From positions 91,811 through 155,810 of the forward strand of contig JBEKIF010000008.1 of NCBI GenBank assembly GCA_050011895.1: DNA of 64,000 nt, in the 5' to 3' direction. Of the stretch, positions 32,815 to 41,506 are shown piece by piece (positions within the stretch are counted from its first letter, which is position 1; each line of letters starts with the position of its first letter). The position numbers were made by a program, and so were the translations under genes. The notes below the pieces were generated by a model that was not told where the DNA came from, searched no databases, and was given only the letters and a program-made list of their open reading frames with translations. The DNA comes from DATBGO01 sp050011895. GTDB taxonomy: Bacteria; Actinomycetota; Actinomycetes; Streptosporangiales; Streptosporangiaceae.

Positions 32815-35000
32815 CCGCCGATCCGCACCGGCCCCGCCCACTTGCCTCCGCCATGAAGCGAGGCCGACCAGAGCGCGCCACCCCTGCCCCGCCAGAAGAC
32901 GTCAACGTTCCTCGCGTGGCCGCCGATGGCCACGACCGGCGCCGAGCCCAGCCTCCCCATCGACACCGGGGCAGGCGCCAGCCAGCCGGTTCGAGGCCGG
33001 TGGACGGCCAGCCAGAGCCTGCCATCCCGGCCCCGCCAGAAAACCCGGATCACGCCGGAGGCCGGGGCGACAGGGAATGGCGCCAGCGAGACGCGGCCGC
33101 CCAGGTCCTGCGGAGCCGACCAGCGCCCGCCAGCGGACGCGGCGGCCAGCCAGAGGCCCGCATTGCCAGCGCCCCGCCAGAACACATCGACCGCTCCATC
33201 CGGCTCGGGTGCCGCCGTCGGGGAGCCGCCGAGCCGCCGCGTTCCCAGCCGGGCCGGCTTGCTCCAGGCTGAGCCCTTGCTGGTCACCTGCCACAGCCGC
33301 TGGTCGGCGCCCTCCCAGAAGACTTCGATCCTGCCGGGCAGCGGTTCTACGGGCGAGGGGCTGCCAACCAGGCTGCCGCCCAGCCGCTGCGGACCGCTCC
33401 AGCCGCGGCCTGGCGTGAACCTGGCGTGCCAGAGCTGACGATCGGCGGATCCCGTCCAGAACACGTCGATCACGCCGTCGGGCCCCGCGACGGCCGTGGG
33501 AGCTCCGCCGAGCGTGCCCATCCGCCGCAGCCGCACCTGCCCCCAGCCCTTTCGGGGGCGGTAGGCAGCCTGCCACAGGTCACCGTCTGTGCCCTGATAG
33601 AAGACCTCGAGCTGGCCTCCGCCAGGCCGCACCGCCGTCGGCCCTGAGCCGACTGACCCGCCCAGGTCGAGCGGCGCCGCCCAGCCCGCGCCTGGCTGGT
33701 ACCTGGCCTGCCAGAGCCGGTCGCCGGCCCCTCGGTAGAAGACATCCACGATCCCGCCGCCGCCCCGCACGGACGGGGACGCTTCCGATGTGCCAGCGCC
33801 GTTGACCGCGCGCAGGCGCACGTTCAGGTAATCCTGGTCGATGTTGATCATGTCGCCGCCGAAGGACTGCGTGGTATTGCCGCTGTACTGGTGCAGCCGC
33901 CGGTGGCCGACCCACTCGCCGGGCCCGAAGACCGGGTCGACGGTGTCAGCGGATCCGTTCCATAGCGCGTCGTAGATGACATCGGGCATCGCGTAGGCGC
34001 CGGTGAAGTACTGCTGGGCGAGGTCGTCGATGCCGGACCCTGAGCTCGAGTACACGCCGGACGAGTAGCCCAGCTGATGGATCGTAACCGTCCAGGCCGA
34101 CTCGAAGGTCAGCGCCGCCGTGGTCTGGCCGGGCGGATAGGCCTCCATGTCGTAATAGAGCGGCGTCCCCGGCCTGAATCCGAGCAGCTCGGCCTGCGCG
34201 ACCGCGTCGGTACCCGCCGCGATTCCCTGCTGGGCCGGCGAGCTGAGCTCACCGTAGTCCGCCTGCGGACCGACATACATCGGCATGAAGTGCCAGCCGG
34301 CGCGGGTCTCCCGTCTCAGCCACCTGCGGGTGAGATTGGGCTGCGCGCACGCGCGGTCCGAGCCGCCGATGTAGATGCCGATCGCCCGGTAAGGCGAGTT
34401 CCGTCGCCAGGCGCGCATGTAGGCAGCGCTCGGCGCCGCGCACGCGTCAAAGCCCAGGCCGTGGTAGTTCGTGACCCGGGCGGGCAGCCTGGCCGCGGTC
34501 AGGCTGCCCGCCCGGGTCAGCTGCGGCGCCCTGATGACGGGCTCAGGCAGCGAGGCGCTGCGCAGGATCCGGTCTATCAGCCCCGGGTCACTGCCGAATG
34601 TCGCCGTGATGCTGATCCGCGGGGCCGTCACCGTGATCTTCCTGGCAATCTGATCCTCTACAGCTGACGGCGCGGCCCGGGACGCGCCGCGCTGGATCAG
34701 CAATGCCTCCGTCGTTCCGACGAGCCTGGCTGGACATGACTGATTAGGGCCCGGCGTCCCGACGTAGATAGCCCGCCGGTCGAAACGGACGCAGGTGTGG
34801 CTACGGCCGGACAGATTTATCACGGGCCAGGAACGGGGCAGCTCGAACCGGTAGCCCCCGAACGCCATGGGCATGAGGCCTGTCGCCTGCCCGGCCGATG
34901 CCGGGCTGGCGGTCACAGGCACCGTGACGGCCACGATCGCGGCACACGCCAGGAACGCCGCCGCCGTACGCGCCCGCCAGTGCGGCTGGATTGCGAGCAT
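32811..35000 (-). CDS. Secreted DUF1906 (glycoside-hydrolase-like) protein with a seven-repeat beta-propeller
   Basis: A 729-residue protein with a cleavable signal peptide (Arg-rich start, hydrophobic AAFLACAAIVAVTV, likely cut after ASPASA at residue 36). Residues about 40-165 are an N-terminal region of unknown kind. Residues about 178-390 match DUF1906 (Rv2525c-like): GFDACAAPS, GIYIGGSD, YYDMEAYPPG, GYSSGVYSS and a final NIDQDYLNVRL, i.e. a TIM barrel related to GH25 lysozymes. From about 405 seven repeats of about 45 residues follow, each with a V[DE]VF[WY]-x-G-x-x-x-x-LW core, forming a propeller of lectin/sialidase-like type. Such proteins act on or bind the cell wall or surface glycans. 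Convergent with sqdB, stop codons sharing CTAG. Confidence 0.83.
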   Translation of the reverse strand: MLAIQPHWRARTAAAFLACAAIVAVTVPVTASPASAGQATGLMPMAFGGYRFELPRSWPVINLSGRSHTCVRFDRRAIYVGTPGPNQSCPARLVGTTEALLIQRGASRAAPSAVEDQIARKITVTAPRISITATFGSDPGLIDRILRSASLPEPVIRAPQLTRAGSLTAARLPARVTNYHGLGFDACAAPSAAYMRAWRRNSPYRAIGIYIGGSDRACAQPNLTRRWLRRETRAGWHFMPMYVGPQADYGELSSPAQQGIAAGTDAVAQAELLGFRPGTPLYYDMEAYPPGQTTAALTFESAWTVTIHQLGYSSGVYSSSGSGIDDLAQQYFTGAYAMPDVIYDALWNGSADTVDPVFGPGEWVGHRRLHQYSGNTTQSFGGDMINIDQDYLNVRLRAVNGAGTSEASPSVRGGGGIVDVFYRGAGDRLWQARYQPGAGWAAPLDLGGSVGSGPTAVRPGGGQLEVFYQGTDGDLWQAAYRPRKGWGQVRLRRMGTLGGAPTAVAGPDGVIDVFWTGSADRQLWHARFTPGRGWSGPQRLGGSLVGSPSPVEPLPGRIEVFWEGADQRLWQVTSKGSAWSKPARLGTRRLGGSPTAAPEPDGAVDVFWRGAGNAGLWLAAASAGGRWSAPQDLGGRVSLAPFPVAPASGVIRVFWRGRDGRLWLAVHRPRTGWLAPAPVSMGRLGSAPVVAIGGHARNVDVFWRGRGGALWSASLHGGGKWAGPVRIGG

Positions 35001-35330
35001 TGCTGATTACCGCCTTCTGTCGTGCCCCCGTGCCGCGACCGCAGGCGCCCCCGCCTGCGGTCTGGCCTCGTGACAGTGGTGCTTACGGCGGCGGTTGGCC
35101 GACCGGAAGCGCTTCGCCGACTACTCAGGCAATCCCCTGAATATCATGATCAGCCACGCCCTCCCCGTAACTCCCGCCCCGTCCTCCGACAGGACGCCTG
35201 GCATTCAGGTGCAGATCGCTCGATCTGGCCAGGAGAGTAGTTGGCACCGATGTGGCGCACCGGCGCGACGCGCCGGATCATTGACAATTCAATGCTCGGG
35301 CGACGCCAAACAATGGCCAAGCACCCAGGC
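35001..35330. other. Intergenic region between DUF6504 and the DUF1906 gene
   Basis: 330 bp without a gene. It contains a strong hairpin (listed separately) and the presumed promoter of the DUF1906 gene. Nothing else recognisable. Confidence 0.4.
35038..35061. terminator. Perfect 10-bp hairpin
   Basis: ACCGCAGGCG, loop CCCC, CGCCTGCGGT. It lies about 38 bp upstream of the DUF1906 start and 270 bp beyond the DUF6504 stop. It may terminate minus-strand transcription from DUF6504 or form part of the DUF1906 leader; there is no U-tract. Confidence 0.5.
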
Positions 35331-35612
35331 TCAATCCCAGCTCCTGGACAGCATCCAGTGCCCGGTCGCTGCGTCATGCCGCAGCTCGTAAATGGCAGTA
35401 GGGACATTCTTCCCCGGCGATGCCTCCACCCGCCAGAACTCCCGCTCAGCGGGCGCGTCGAGCTCGGGGTGTCGTGCGATCCACCATTCCCGGCTGGTCA
35501 TCCAGCGATCTAAGACCACCAGCACGGTGTACAGCCTGCCGCGCCAGACGAACCTGGCCGGCTTGCCGTCCCGCAGCCAGACCTCGACCGGCTCGCCGCG
35601 CATCCTGTTCAC
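35331..35612 (-). CDS. DUF6504 family protein
   Basis: A 93-residue protein with the family pattern: PVEVWLRDGKPARFVWRGRLYTV, then WWIARHPELDAP and EREFWRVEA, and a C-terminal YELRHD segment with a tryptophan-containing tail (HWMLSRSW). It is a small beta-rich cytosolic protein of unknown function found in many actinobacteria, often beside DNA polymerase or imuB-type genes, which are not seen here. The GTG at 35612 is the start; an in-frame ATG three codons on is possible. It follows glyA by 127 bp in the same direction. Confidence 0.75.
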   Translation of the reverse strand: MNRMRGEPVEVWLRDGKPARFVWRGRLYTVLVVLDRWMTSREWWIARHPELDAPAEREFWRVEASPGKNVPTAIYELRHDAATGHWMLSRSWD

Positions 35613-35739
35613 GTGCCTGCCTGCTTCCCCGCCGGTCGCAGCGGACCGGCCGGCTCAGCCGCCCAGGGGAAGCGGGGCAGTTACCGACTGATATCGAACA
35701 TACATTCGTGCCAGTCGAACCGCAAGGGCGCGGGGACTC

Positions 35740-37011
35740 TCAGCTGGCCGGCGCCCAGCCGGGCATCGGGAAGCCGGCCAGCAGGTCGCGGACCTCGCCA
35801 GCGATCCGCCCGATGGCTTCCTCGTCGTCCTTGGTGGCCGCGGTGATCGCCTCATCCATCCACGCCGCGACCTGCACCATGTGCTCTCCGCCCAGGCCGC
35901 GCGTGGTGATCGCGGGCGTGCCGATCCTGATCCCTGACGGGTCAAACGGCTTACGCGGATCGAACGGCACCGTGTTGTAGTTCACCTCGAGGCCGGCCCG
36001 GTCGAGAGCCTTGGCGGCCGGCTTGCCCGCGATGCCCTGCGGTGTCAGGTCGACCAGGATCAGGTGGTTGTCGGTGCCTCCGGAGATAAGGCTGTAGCCG
36101 CGCTCGGTCAGCGCCTCCGCCAGCGCCGCGGCGTTGCCGACTACCTGATGCGCATAGGTGGAGAACTCCGGCTGTGCCGCCTCCCGCAGCGCGACCGCGA
36201 TCGCCGCGGTGGTGTGATTGTGCGGCCCGCCCTGCAGGCCGGGGAAGACCGCCTTCTTCAAGGCAGACGCGTGCTCCGCCGTCGACATGATCATGGCGCC
36301 GCGCGGGCCGCGCAGCGTCTTGTGGGTGGTTGTCGTGATGACCCCGGCATGGCCGACCGGGCTCGGGTGCGCGCCCCCGGCGATCAGCCCCGCGATGTGC
36401 GCGATATCGGCGACCAGGACAGCGCCGACTTCGGCGGCGATCGCCGCGAATGCGGGAAAATCGATGGTCCGGGGAATCGCGGTGCCACCGCAGAATATGA
36501 CCTTCGGCCGCTCGCGCCGGGCCAGGTCACGCACCTCGTCGAAGTCGACCCGGCCGGTGTCGGCGCGGACGCCGTACTGAACCGGCCGGAACCACTTGCC
36601 GGTCGCGGACACTGACCAGCCGTGCGTGAGGTGGCCGCCCATCGGCAGGGCCATCCCCATCACGGTGTCACCGGGCTGGAGGAAGGCCAGGTAGACCGCG
36701 AGGTTGGCGGGAGACCCCGAGTATGGCTGCACGTTGGCGTGGTCGACCCCGAACAGCGCCTCGGCGCGCTGGGCCGCGATCGTCTCGATCGGGTCAATGA
36801 ACTGCTGGCCCTCGTAGTACCGGCGGCCCGGGTAGCCCTCTGAATACTTGTTGGTCAGCACGGTCCCGGAGGCCTCGAGGACGGCCTCAGAGACGTAGTT
36901 CTCCGAGGGGATGAGCCTGATCTTCTCGAACTGGCGCCTGGCCTCGGCTTCGATCAGGTCAGCGATCTCCGGATCTGTGCTCGCGACGTGCGGGATGGGC
37001 GGCTGGTGCAT
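35740..37011 (-). CDS. glyA: Serine hydroxymethyltransferase
   Basis: A 423-residue PLP enzyme that interconverts serine and glycine and supplies one-carbon units to tetrahydrofolate. The start is the ATG at 37011: GGAGG lies 5 nt upstream, and a GTG-type start six codons earlier would overlap that site. PLP-binding Lys231 is in TTTTHKTLRGPRG; PSENYVS, NKYSEGYPGRRYYEG, NVQPYSGSPAN and the HLTHG motif are intact. In this sequence CGGTAIPRTIDFPAF stands where many SHMTs have a GxSAYxR segment, giving a variant active-site strand typical of some actinobacterial paralogues. Possibly a second SHMT in the genome. Confidence 0.94.
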   Translation of the reverse strand: MHQPPIPHVASTDPEIADLIEAEARRQFEKIRLIPSENYVSEAVLEASGTVLTNKYSEGYPGRRYYEGQQFIDPIETIAAQRAEALFGVDHANVQPYSGSPANLAVYLAFLQPGDTVMGMALPMGGHLTHGWSVSATGKWFRPVQYGVRADTGRVDFDEVRDLARRERPKVIFCGGTAIPRTIDFPAFAAIAAEVGAVLVADIAHIAGLIAGGAHPSPVGHAGVITTTTHKTLRGPRGAMIMSTAEHASALKKAVFPGLQGGPHNHTTAAIAVALREAAQPEFSTYAHQVVGNAAALAEALTERGYSLISGGTDNHLILVDLTPQGIAGKPAAKALDRAGLEVNYNTVPFDPRKPFDPSGIRIGTPAITTRGLGGEHMVQVAAWMDEAITAATKDDEEAIGRIAGEVRDLLAGFPMPGWAPAS

Positions 37012-37098
37012 GACGACCTCCAATGACACGACGCTACCAAGCTGTCGCCGGCGGGCGGCCGCGATGACGCCGCCGCCCGGAGCCGGGTGACTGTCTTA

Positions 37099-38019
37099 TC
37101 ATGCCGAACGGATAACGCCCGGTACATCGCGACCGCGCCGCCGGTCCCGTCGCGGCGGGCCGGCTGGGCCTGGCTGCGTGGCTTTCCGGCGCAGCAAGCG
37201 GCGCTCGCCTGCCGCCCACGCCGCCGACGTGAGCAGGTAGATCCCGGCGGCCAGCGGGACAAGTGCGGCGCCGACGATGGTCGTGTAGGGCATTACCCGG
37301 GTTAGGACGCCGACCGCCCCGCCGGCCCTCGCTGGCCCCCCGGGCTGCGCCGCTCCGGCGGACTGCGCTCGTCCGCCGGCCTGCACAGCTCGCCCGCCCT
37401 GCACAGCTCGCCCGCCCTGCACAGCTCGCGCGTCCTGCACAGCTCGCGCGTCCTGCACAGCTCGCCCGTCCTGTTGAGCCGCGGCGCGCCGCGCGGATCG
37501 CGCCGACAGCCAGGCAACCAGGGCCAGCAGCACGAACAGCCCGACGAACACCGCGCCCTGGCCGCTCACCGGCCCGGGCCCGCCCAGCCAGTGGCCGCCA
37601 AGCGGCGCGCCGAGCAAATCGTGACTAAGCAGACCATTCGGCCTGCCGTCGATGGTGCGGGACAGAAACAGCCGGTACAGCACGCTGAAAAACGGCAGCT
37701 GCAGCAAGGCCGGCAGGCATCCGGCGAACATCCCGGTGCCTTCCGCCCGGTATAGCAGGCTGAGCTCACGCTGCAACCGGTCCGGCTGCCGCGCGTACTG
37801 CTGCTGCAGCTGCCTGACCGTTGGCAGCAGCCGGGCCTGGCTGGCCTGTCCGCGTAGCGAGTAGAAGCTGAGCGGCAGCAGGAGCAGCCGCACGGTGGCC
37901 GTGCAGGCGACGATCGCGAGCACCGGGGCCAGGCCGCCGGCCAGCGGCGCCAGGAGGCGGGCCAGCGCGGATACGACGTGATAAGTGACGGCGACGCAAT
38001 CGCCGAACGGAGCGAACAT
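37099..38019 (-). CDS. YidC/Oxa1-family membrane insertase paralogue
   Basis: A 306-residue membrane protein. Start at the ATG at 38019, with GGAGG 10 nt upstream; the longer frame before it is Arg/Pro-rich. Family features are a first helix (VLAIVACTATVRLLLLPLSFYSL), the conserved cytosolic helical hairpin (LLPTVRQLQQQYARQPDRLQRELSLLY segment, rich in Gln/Arg), GMFAGCLPALLQLPFFSVLYRLF and two later helices. The basic Arg in the first helix (TVRLL) is at the hydrophilic-groove position. It is not the rnpA-linked essential YidC. A loop between helices carries a pentapeptide/hexapeptide repeat encoded by 18-bp units. Usually found beside DUF6412, as here. Confidence 0.82.
   Translation of the reverse strand: MFAPFGDCVAVTYHVVSALARLLAPLAGGLAPVLAIVACTATVRLLLLPLSFYSLRGQASQARLLPTVRQLQQQYARQPDRLQRELSLLYRAEGTGMFAGCLPALLQLPFFSVLYRLFLSRTIDGRPNGLLSHDLLGAPLGGHWLGGPGPVSGQGAVFVGLFVLLALVAWLSARSARRAAAQQDGRAVQDARAVQDARAVQGGRAVQGGRAVQAGGRAQSAGAAQPGGPARAGGAVGVLTRVMPYTTIVGAALVPLAAGIYLLTSAAWAAGERRLLRRKATQPGPAGPPRRDRRRGRDVPGVIRSA
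37384..37473 (-). repeat. 18-bp tandem repeat, five units, inside the YidC paralogue gene
   Basis: Five units of CACAGCTCGCCCGCCCTG type (starts 37384, 37402, 37420, 37438, 37456; units 3-4 have CGCGTC variants). On the minus strand they encode QGGRAV/QDARAV hexapeptides in a cytosolic loop between membrane helices. Confidence 0.95.
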
Positions 38020-38155
38020 GTGCGGGTACCCTCCAGCGGGTCGAAGACGGGATGACAGCTGGAGACGGCCGGATGGCACACTGCACGGCCTGGCGCCGGC
38101 GATCAGGCGCGCGTGCGAGCGCGCCCGGGCCGGACCGGGCTGGACGGGCGGATAG

Positions 38156-38458
38156 TCAGGCGGCCGCCGGGACCGCCGATGGTGCTCGTGGCCGGGCCCG
38201 CCCTGGTGCGTCGGGATTGAGCTGCCGCTGGAACGCGGCGGACCAGGACTTTTCCCGCAGCGCAGCGGCACGGCCGATCAGCGGCCGGCCGGTGACGCCC
38301 GCGGCGATTCTGGCACCCTGCGCAAGGATCGCGATGATGACGCCGGTCAGTGCAATCGCCGCGACCGCGAACAGGCCGGACGGGTTAACCACTACGTGCC
38401 CGGGCACCGGCCAGTTGCCGGCCAGCTGGGCTAGCACAGCGGCGAACCAGGCGATCAT
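38156..38458 (-). CDS. DUF6412 family small membrane protein
   Basis: A 100-residue protein with two hydrophobic segments (MIAWFAAVLAQLAG and LFAVAAIALTGVIIAILAQGARIAA) followed by the conserved-looking RPLIGRAAALREKSWSAAFQRQLNPDAPGR tail. The ATG at 38458 has GGAGG 6 nt upstream, which rejects the much longer open frame that runs into repeats. It is 136 bp upstream of the YidC paralogue in the same direction and is the usual neighbour of that gene; function unknown, probably tied to membrane-protein insertion or assembly. Confidence 0.72.
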   Translation of the reverse strand: MIAWFAAVLAQLAGNWPVPGHVVVNPSGLFAVAAIALTGVIIAILAQGARIAAGVTGRPLIGRAAALREKSWSAAFQRQLNPDAPGRARPRAPSAVPAAA

Positions 38459-38550
38459 CGGGGCCCTCCGGCCAGGGCTCCTGCCGGTACCGCAGGACGC
38501 CGCAGACTCAATTCCGAGCGTACCCGCCCGGGATTCGGCTTGCCAGCCGC

Positions 38551-38604
38551 CGACGCTGCCCAGCTGAGCACGGCCGCCGACGCTGCCCAGCTGAGCACGG
38601 CCGC
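38551..38604. repeat. 27-bp direct tandem duplication
   Basis: Two exact copies of a 27-bp unit beginning CGACGCTGCC (38551 and 38578) in the spacer between the DMT transporter gene and the DUF6412 gene. Confidence 0.95.
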
Positions 38605-38691
38605 CGGACCGCCCCGGATTCCGGCGGACAGCCCCATCCGGCTGGATAGTCCGGATTCCGGCCAGGCAGCGAGTCGCCGCCGCTTCCCGGG

Positions 38692-39684
38692 TCACCCAGC
38701 CCCGGCCGCGGCGATCAGCCCGACCGATGCGGCAGCCAGGCAAAGCCCGGCCAGCCTGGCCATGGTGAGCCGCTCGCCCAGGAACACCCGGGCGAGCACG
38801 ATGGTGACCGCCGGGTACAAAGAGGTGAGGACCGCTGTCACGGCCAGCAGGCCCGCATGCGTGGCGTAGAAGTACAGGACCGTACCGGCCGCGCCAGTCA
38901 CGCCGGTCAGCGCCGCGAGACCGCTGGCATGCCGCGGTGGCAGGCGCATTTCACCGGTCGCCGCGCCGAGGCAGGCCACCGCGACAAGCGCGGTGGCCTG
39001 CGAAGCCACGACCGGCCAGAGGCCGCTGGCTGCGCTCGCGCGGTTCAGCGCGATGAACAGGACGGCGAAGCCGGCCCCGGCGGCGAGCCCCCACGCCACC
39101 CCCGCTGCTGGATGACCGGAACCCGCACGGCCTGCCTCACCTTGGCTTTCGTGGCCTGACTTGGTGCGGCCAGACTCAGCGTGCCCAGGCTCAGCGTGCC
39201 CAGGCTCAGCGTGCCCAGGCTCAAGGTGCCCAGACTCAGCGCGGCCCGACCGGGCACGGCCGGGGCGCGCACTCCCAGGGCTCGCCGACACCCCGATGAT
39301 GGCCGGCAGCGCGAGCCCCATCCCGATCATGGCCAGTCCACCGGGCCGCTCCCCCAGCAGGAGGCCCGCGAGCACCGAGAATCCCGCCGAGCCGATGGCG
39401 CTCACCGGCCCCGCCACGCTGAACGCAGCGCTACGGAATCCGGCATACAACGCAAGTGCCCCCATCGCTCCGCTCAGTCCCCCCGCCGCTCCCCAGGCGA
39501 GGGAACCAGCTGACGGCGCCCGTAGGCCCGCCAACGGCAGGATGAGGATCATCAGAGCCGCGCTGACGCCCTGAGCCAGGATGGTGATGCGGATGACGCC
39601 GGCCCGGCGCGCCGCCAGGCCGCCGGAATAGTCGGAGCCCCCGTATCCGGCAGCCGAGGCCAGCGCCAGCAGGACAGCGAGCAT
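38692..39684 (-). CDS. DMT (EamA-like) superfamily transporter
   Basis: A 330-residue membrane protein with about ten helices in two homologous halves: first half MLAVLLALASAAGYGGSDYSGG to GLALPAIIGVS, second half GVAWGLAAGAGFAVLFIAL to ASVGLIAAAG. The pattern FLGERLTMARLAGLCLAAASVGLI ends the second EamA domain, and LLLGERPGGLAMIG the first. Metabolite or drug efflux is likely; substrate unknown. A hydrophilic insertion between the halves contains (EPGHA)n encoded by 15-bp repeats. The ATG at 39684 is the family-consistent start, although the nearest AGGAGG is too far upstream (about 17 nt) to be ideal. Confidence 0.82.
   Translation of the reverse strand: MLAVLLALASAAGYGGSDYSGGLAARRAGVIRITILAQGVSAALMILILPLAGLRAPSAGSLAWGAAGGLSGAMGALALYAGFRSAAFSVAGPVSAIGSAGFSVLAGLLLGERPGGLAMIGMGLALPAIIGVSASPGSARPGRARSGRAESGHLEPGHAEPGHAEPGHAESGRTKSGHESQGEAGRAGSGHPAAGVAWGLAAGAGFAVLFIALNRASAASGLWPVVASQATALVAVACLGAATGEMRLPPRHASGLAALTGVTGAAGTVLYFYATHAGLLAVTAVLTSLYPAVTIVLARVFLGERLTMARLAGLCLAAASVGLIAAAGAG
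39181..39240 (-). repeat. 15-bp tandem repeat, four units, inside the DMT transporter gene
   Basis: Four units of GTGCCCAGGCTCAGC type (starts 39181, 39196, 39211, 39226, the last two with single changes) encode EPGHA-like pentapeptides in the cytosolic loop between the two transporter halves. Confidence 0.93.
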
Positions 39685-39983
39685 GACCGGCCGCCGGCTC
39701 CCTCCTGGCCGCTGCTGCTGGCCGCCGCTATGCCGCGCGTGATTGACACTCTGCACCCGGGTGGGCGACGAGCGCCAGGGCATGATGGTCATCAGCTCCG
39801 GAAGCGGCCCGTACCTGGCGCAGGTCAATACCGCTCCAGCGCTGGGTAAGCCGAGCCGGGCGCCGTCGCCCAGTTTTCTCGCCGACCATCTTGGTCGTCA
39901 GCGGCGCCCTCGCGTGGGGGCAGGCGCGGTGCTGCGCGCTGATCCCAGGACTTCGCCGCGGTACGCTCGCCGCGCCGGCCTTT

Positions 39984-41141
39984 CTAGGCCTTGCCGATGC
40001 TCCGGTAGACGCCGTCGATGACGGCCATCTTGCGCGGATCATCGACCAGGTTCATGCCCATCCGGTTCATGACGTAGGCGAAGGCGATGCCGTTTTCCGG
40101 GTCCGCGCCCGCAGCGGAGCCGCCGAATCCATCGTGCCCGAACGCGGCCGGGTTGGGGCCGTAGTGGCCGTCACGACCCGACAGGCCGAAGCCAAGGCCG
40201 AATTCGAGCGGGACGCCGAGCACCAGGTCGCTGATCCTGCCCTGGCTCACGCAGGCCGCCCGCAGGGTCTTCTCGGAGATCAGCCGGTCCGAGCCGTCAA
40301 CGAGGGCGCCGAGGATCGTCACGAGTGCCTGTGCGGTCCCGTGCCCGTTGGCCGCCGGCAGCTCGGCCATCCGCCAGTCGTCGTCGTTGGCCTCGTCGCC
40401 GGTCAGCGCCGGATTGAGGAGCGCTGCCGTGGCGGCCGGGTGGGCGTTCGCGTATGCCCGCGCCATCGCTGCTCGCTCGCGTTCCGACAGCCGGATTCCC
40501 TGCAGCTCGCTGCAGCGGCCGATCTCTCTCCCCGGCAGGCCGATGTGAAAGTCCGCGCCGAGCGGCCCGGCGATCTCCGAGGCGAAGAACCTGCCCGGGC
40601 TCTGTCCGCTGATTCTCCTGATGACCTCGCCGACCAGGAACCCGAAGGTCATGGTGTGGTATCCGCTGGCCGTGCCCGGCTCCCATATCGGTTCCTGGGC
40701 TGCAAGCAGCCCGGTGATCTTGTCCCAGTCGTAGTAGTCCTGCAGGCTCAGCGGCACCGTCAGGCCGGCCAGTCCGCTCTGATGGTTCATGATCAGGCGG
40801 ACCGGCATATCCGCCTTCCCGGCAGCCGCGAACTCAGGCCAGTACCGGGCCACCGGCGCGTCCACGTCAAGCTCACCGCGGTCGACCAGGATGTGCGCGG
40901 CGACCGAGGTCATCGCCTTGGTGGTCGACCACACGTTTGTCAGCGTGTCCGCACGCCACAGCCGGGTCCCGGCCGGATCCGCCCAGCCGGCCCAGAGATT
41001 CACCACCGGCTGGCCCGCCACGACGACCGCTACGCTGGCACCGATCTCGTCACGCTCGGCGAAGTTGGCCGCGAATGCCTCTCGTACCGGCTCGTACCCG
41101 GACGCGCAGGTGCCGTGGATCTCGGTCTTGACGTCATACAT
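39984..41141 (-). CDS. Serine hydrolase, beta-lactamase/EstB family
   Basis: A 385-residue protein with the class C/EstB-like fold. The nucleophile is Ser72 in WSTTKAM (SxxK with Lys75), and the second motif is Tyr161-His-Thr in ASGYHTMTFG. MNHQSGLAGL, EPGTASGYHT and GHDGFGGSAAGADP are standard landmarks of the esterase-type members. There is no signal peptide, so a cytosolic esterase is more likely than an antibiotic-degrading beta-lactamase. ATG at 41141. The gene is read away from the tRNA-Arg gene; upstream about 290 bp contain the promoter for one or both. Confidence 0.88.
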   Translation of the reverse strand: MYDVKTEIHGTCASGYEPVREAFAANFAERDEIGASVAVVVAGQPVVNLWAGWADPAGTRLWRADTLTNVWSTTKAMTSVAAHILVDRGELDVDAPVARYWPEFAAAGKADMPVRLIMNHQSGLAGLTVPLSLQDYYDWDKITGLLAAQEPIWEPGTASGYHTMTFGFLVGEVIRRISGQSPGRFFASEIAGPLGADFHIGLPGREIGRCSELQGIRLSERERAAMARAYANAHPAATAALLNPALTGDEANDDDWRMAELPAANGHGTAQALVTILGALVDGSDRLISEKTLRAACVSQGRISDLVLGVPLEFGLGFGLSGRDGHYGPNPAAFGHDGFGGSAAGADPENGIAFAYVMNRMGMNLVDDPRKMAVIDGVYRSIGKA

Positions 41142-41429
41142 GCGGCCACCTCAGCTGAACACCGTCGCGCCCGGCCGGCGCGTTCCTACCGGATAGCTAG
41201 GCCGGCCCGGGGCGCAATGTCAACGGGCGCATCTGTCCGGTATTGTCGTGGTTGCTCACCGTGGCGCTCCAGCGCCGATGGGGGTGGCCTAGCGGGATAT
41301 GTCCCAAGCGTCCCGCACAGGCTGCGCCTTCGGCTCGGCCTGCCACCGGGTTGGGCCCAGGCGCTGGAGGTCACGATTCCCCGGCTCATGTTGCCGATGC
41401 GTATCCTTGACCGTGCAGAATTGCCTCGG

Positions 41430-41506
41430 GCGCCTGTAGCTCAGCTGGATAGAGCAGCTGCCTTCTAAGCAGCCGGTCGCAGGTTCGAGTCCTGCCAGGC
41501 GCGCCA
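41430..41506 (+). tRNA. tRNA-Arg (anticodon TCT)
   Basis: A complete cloverleaf: acceptor GCGCCTG pairs with CAGGCGC, D-arm GCTC...GAGC, anticodon stem CTGCC/... with loop CTTCTAA giving anticodon TCT, and a T-arm with GGTTCGAGTCC. Discriminator G at 41503 is followed by an encoded CCA (41504-41506). The 3' end is duplicated downstream and is next to an integrase gene. Confidence 0.96.

Noticed and set aside
38156..38743. 195-residue form of the DUF6412 protein
   Set aside because: The extra N-terminus is translated 27-bp repeat; GGAGG before the ATG at 38458 marks the real start.
39984..41141. Antibiotic-resistance beta-lactamase
   Set aside because: Motifs (SxxK, YxT) fit EstB-type esterases, and there is no signal peptide for periplasmic or extracellular action.
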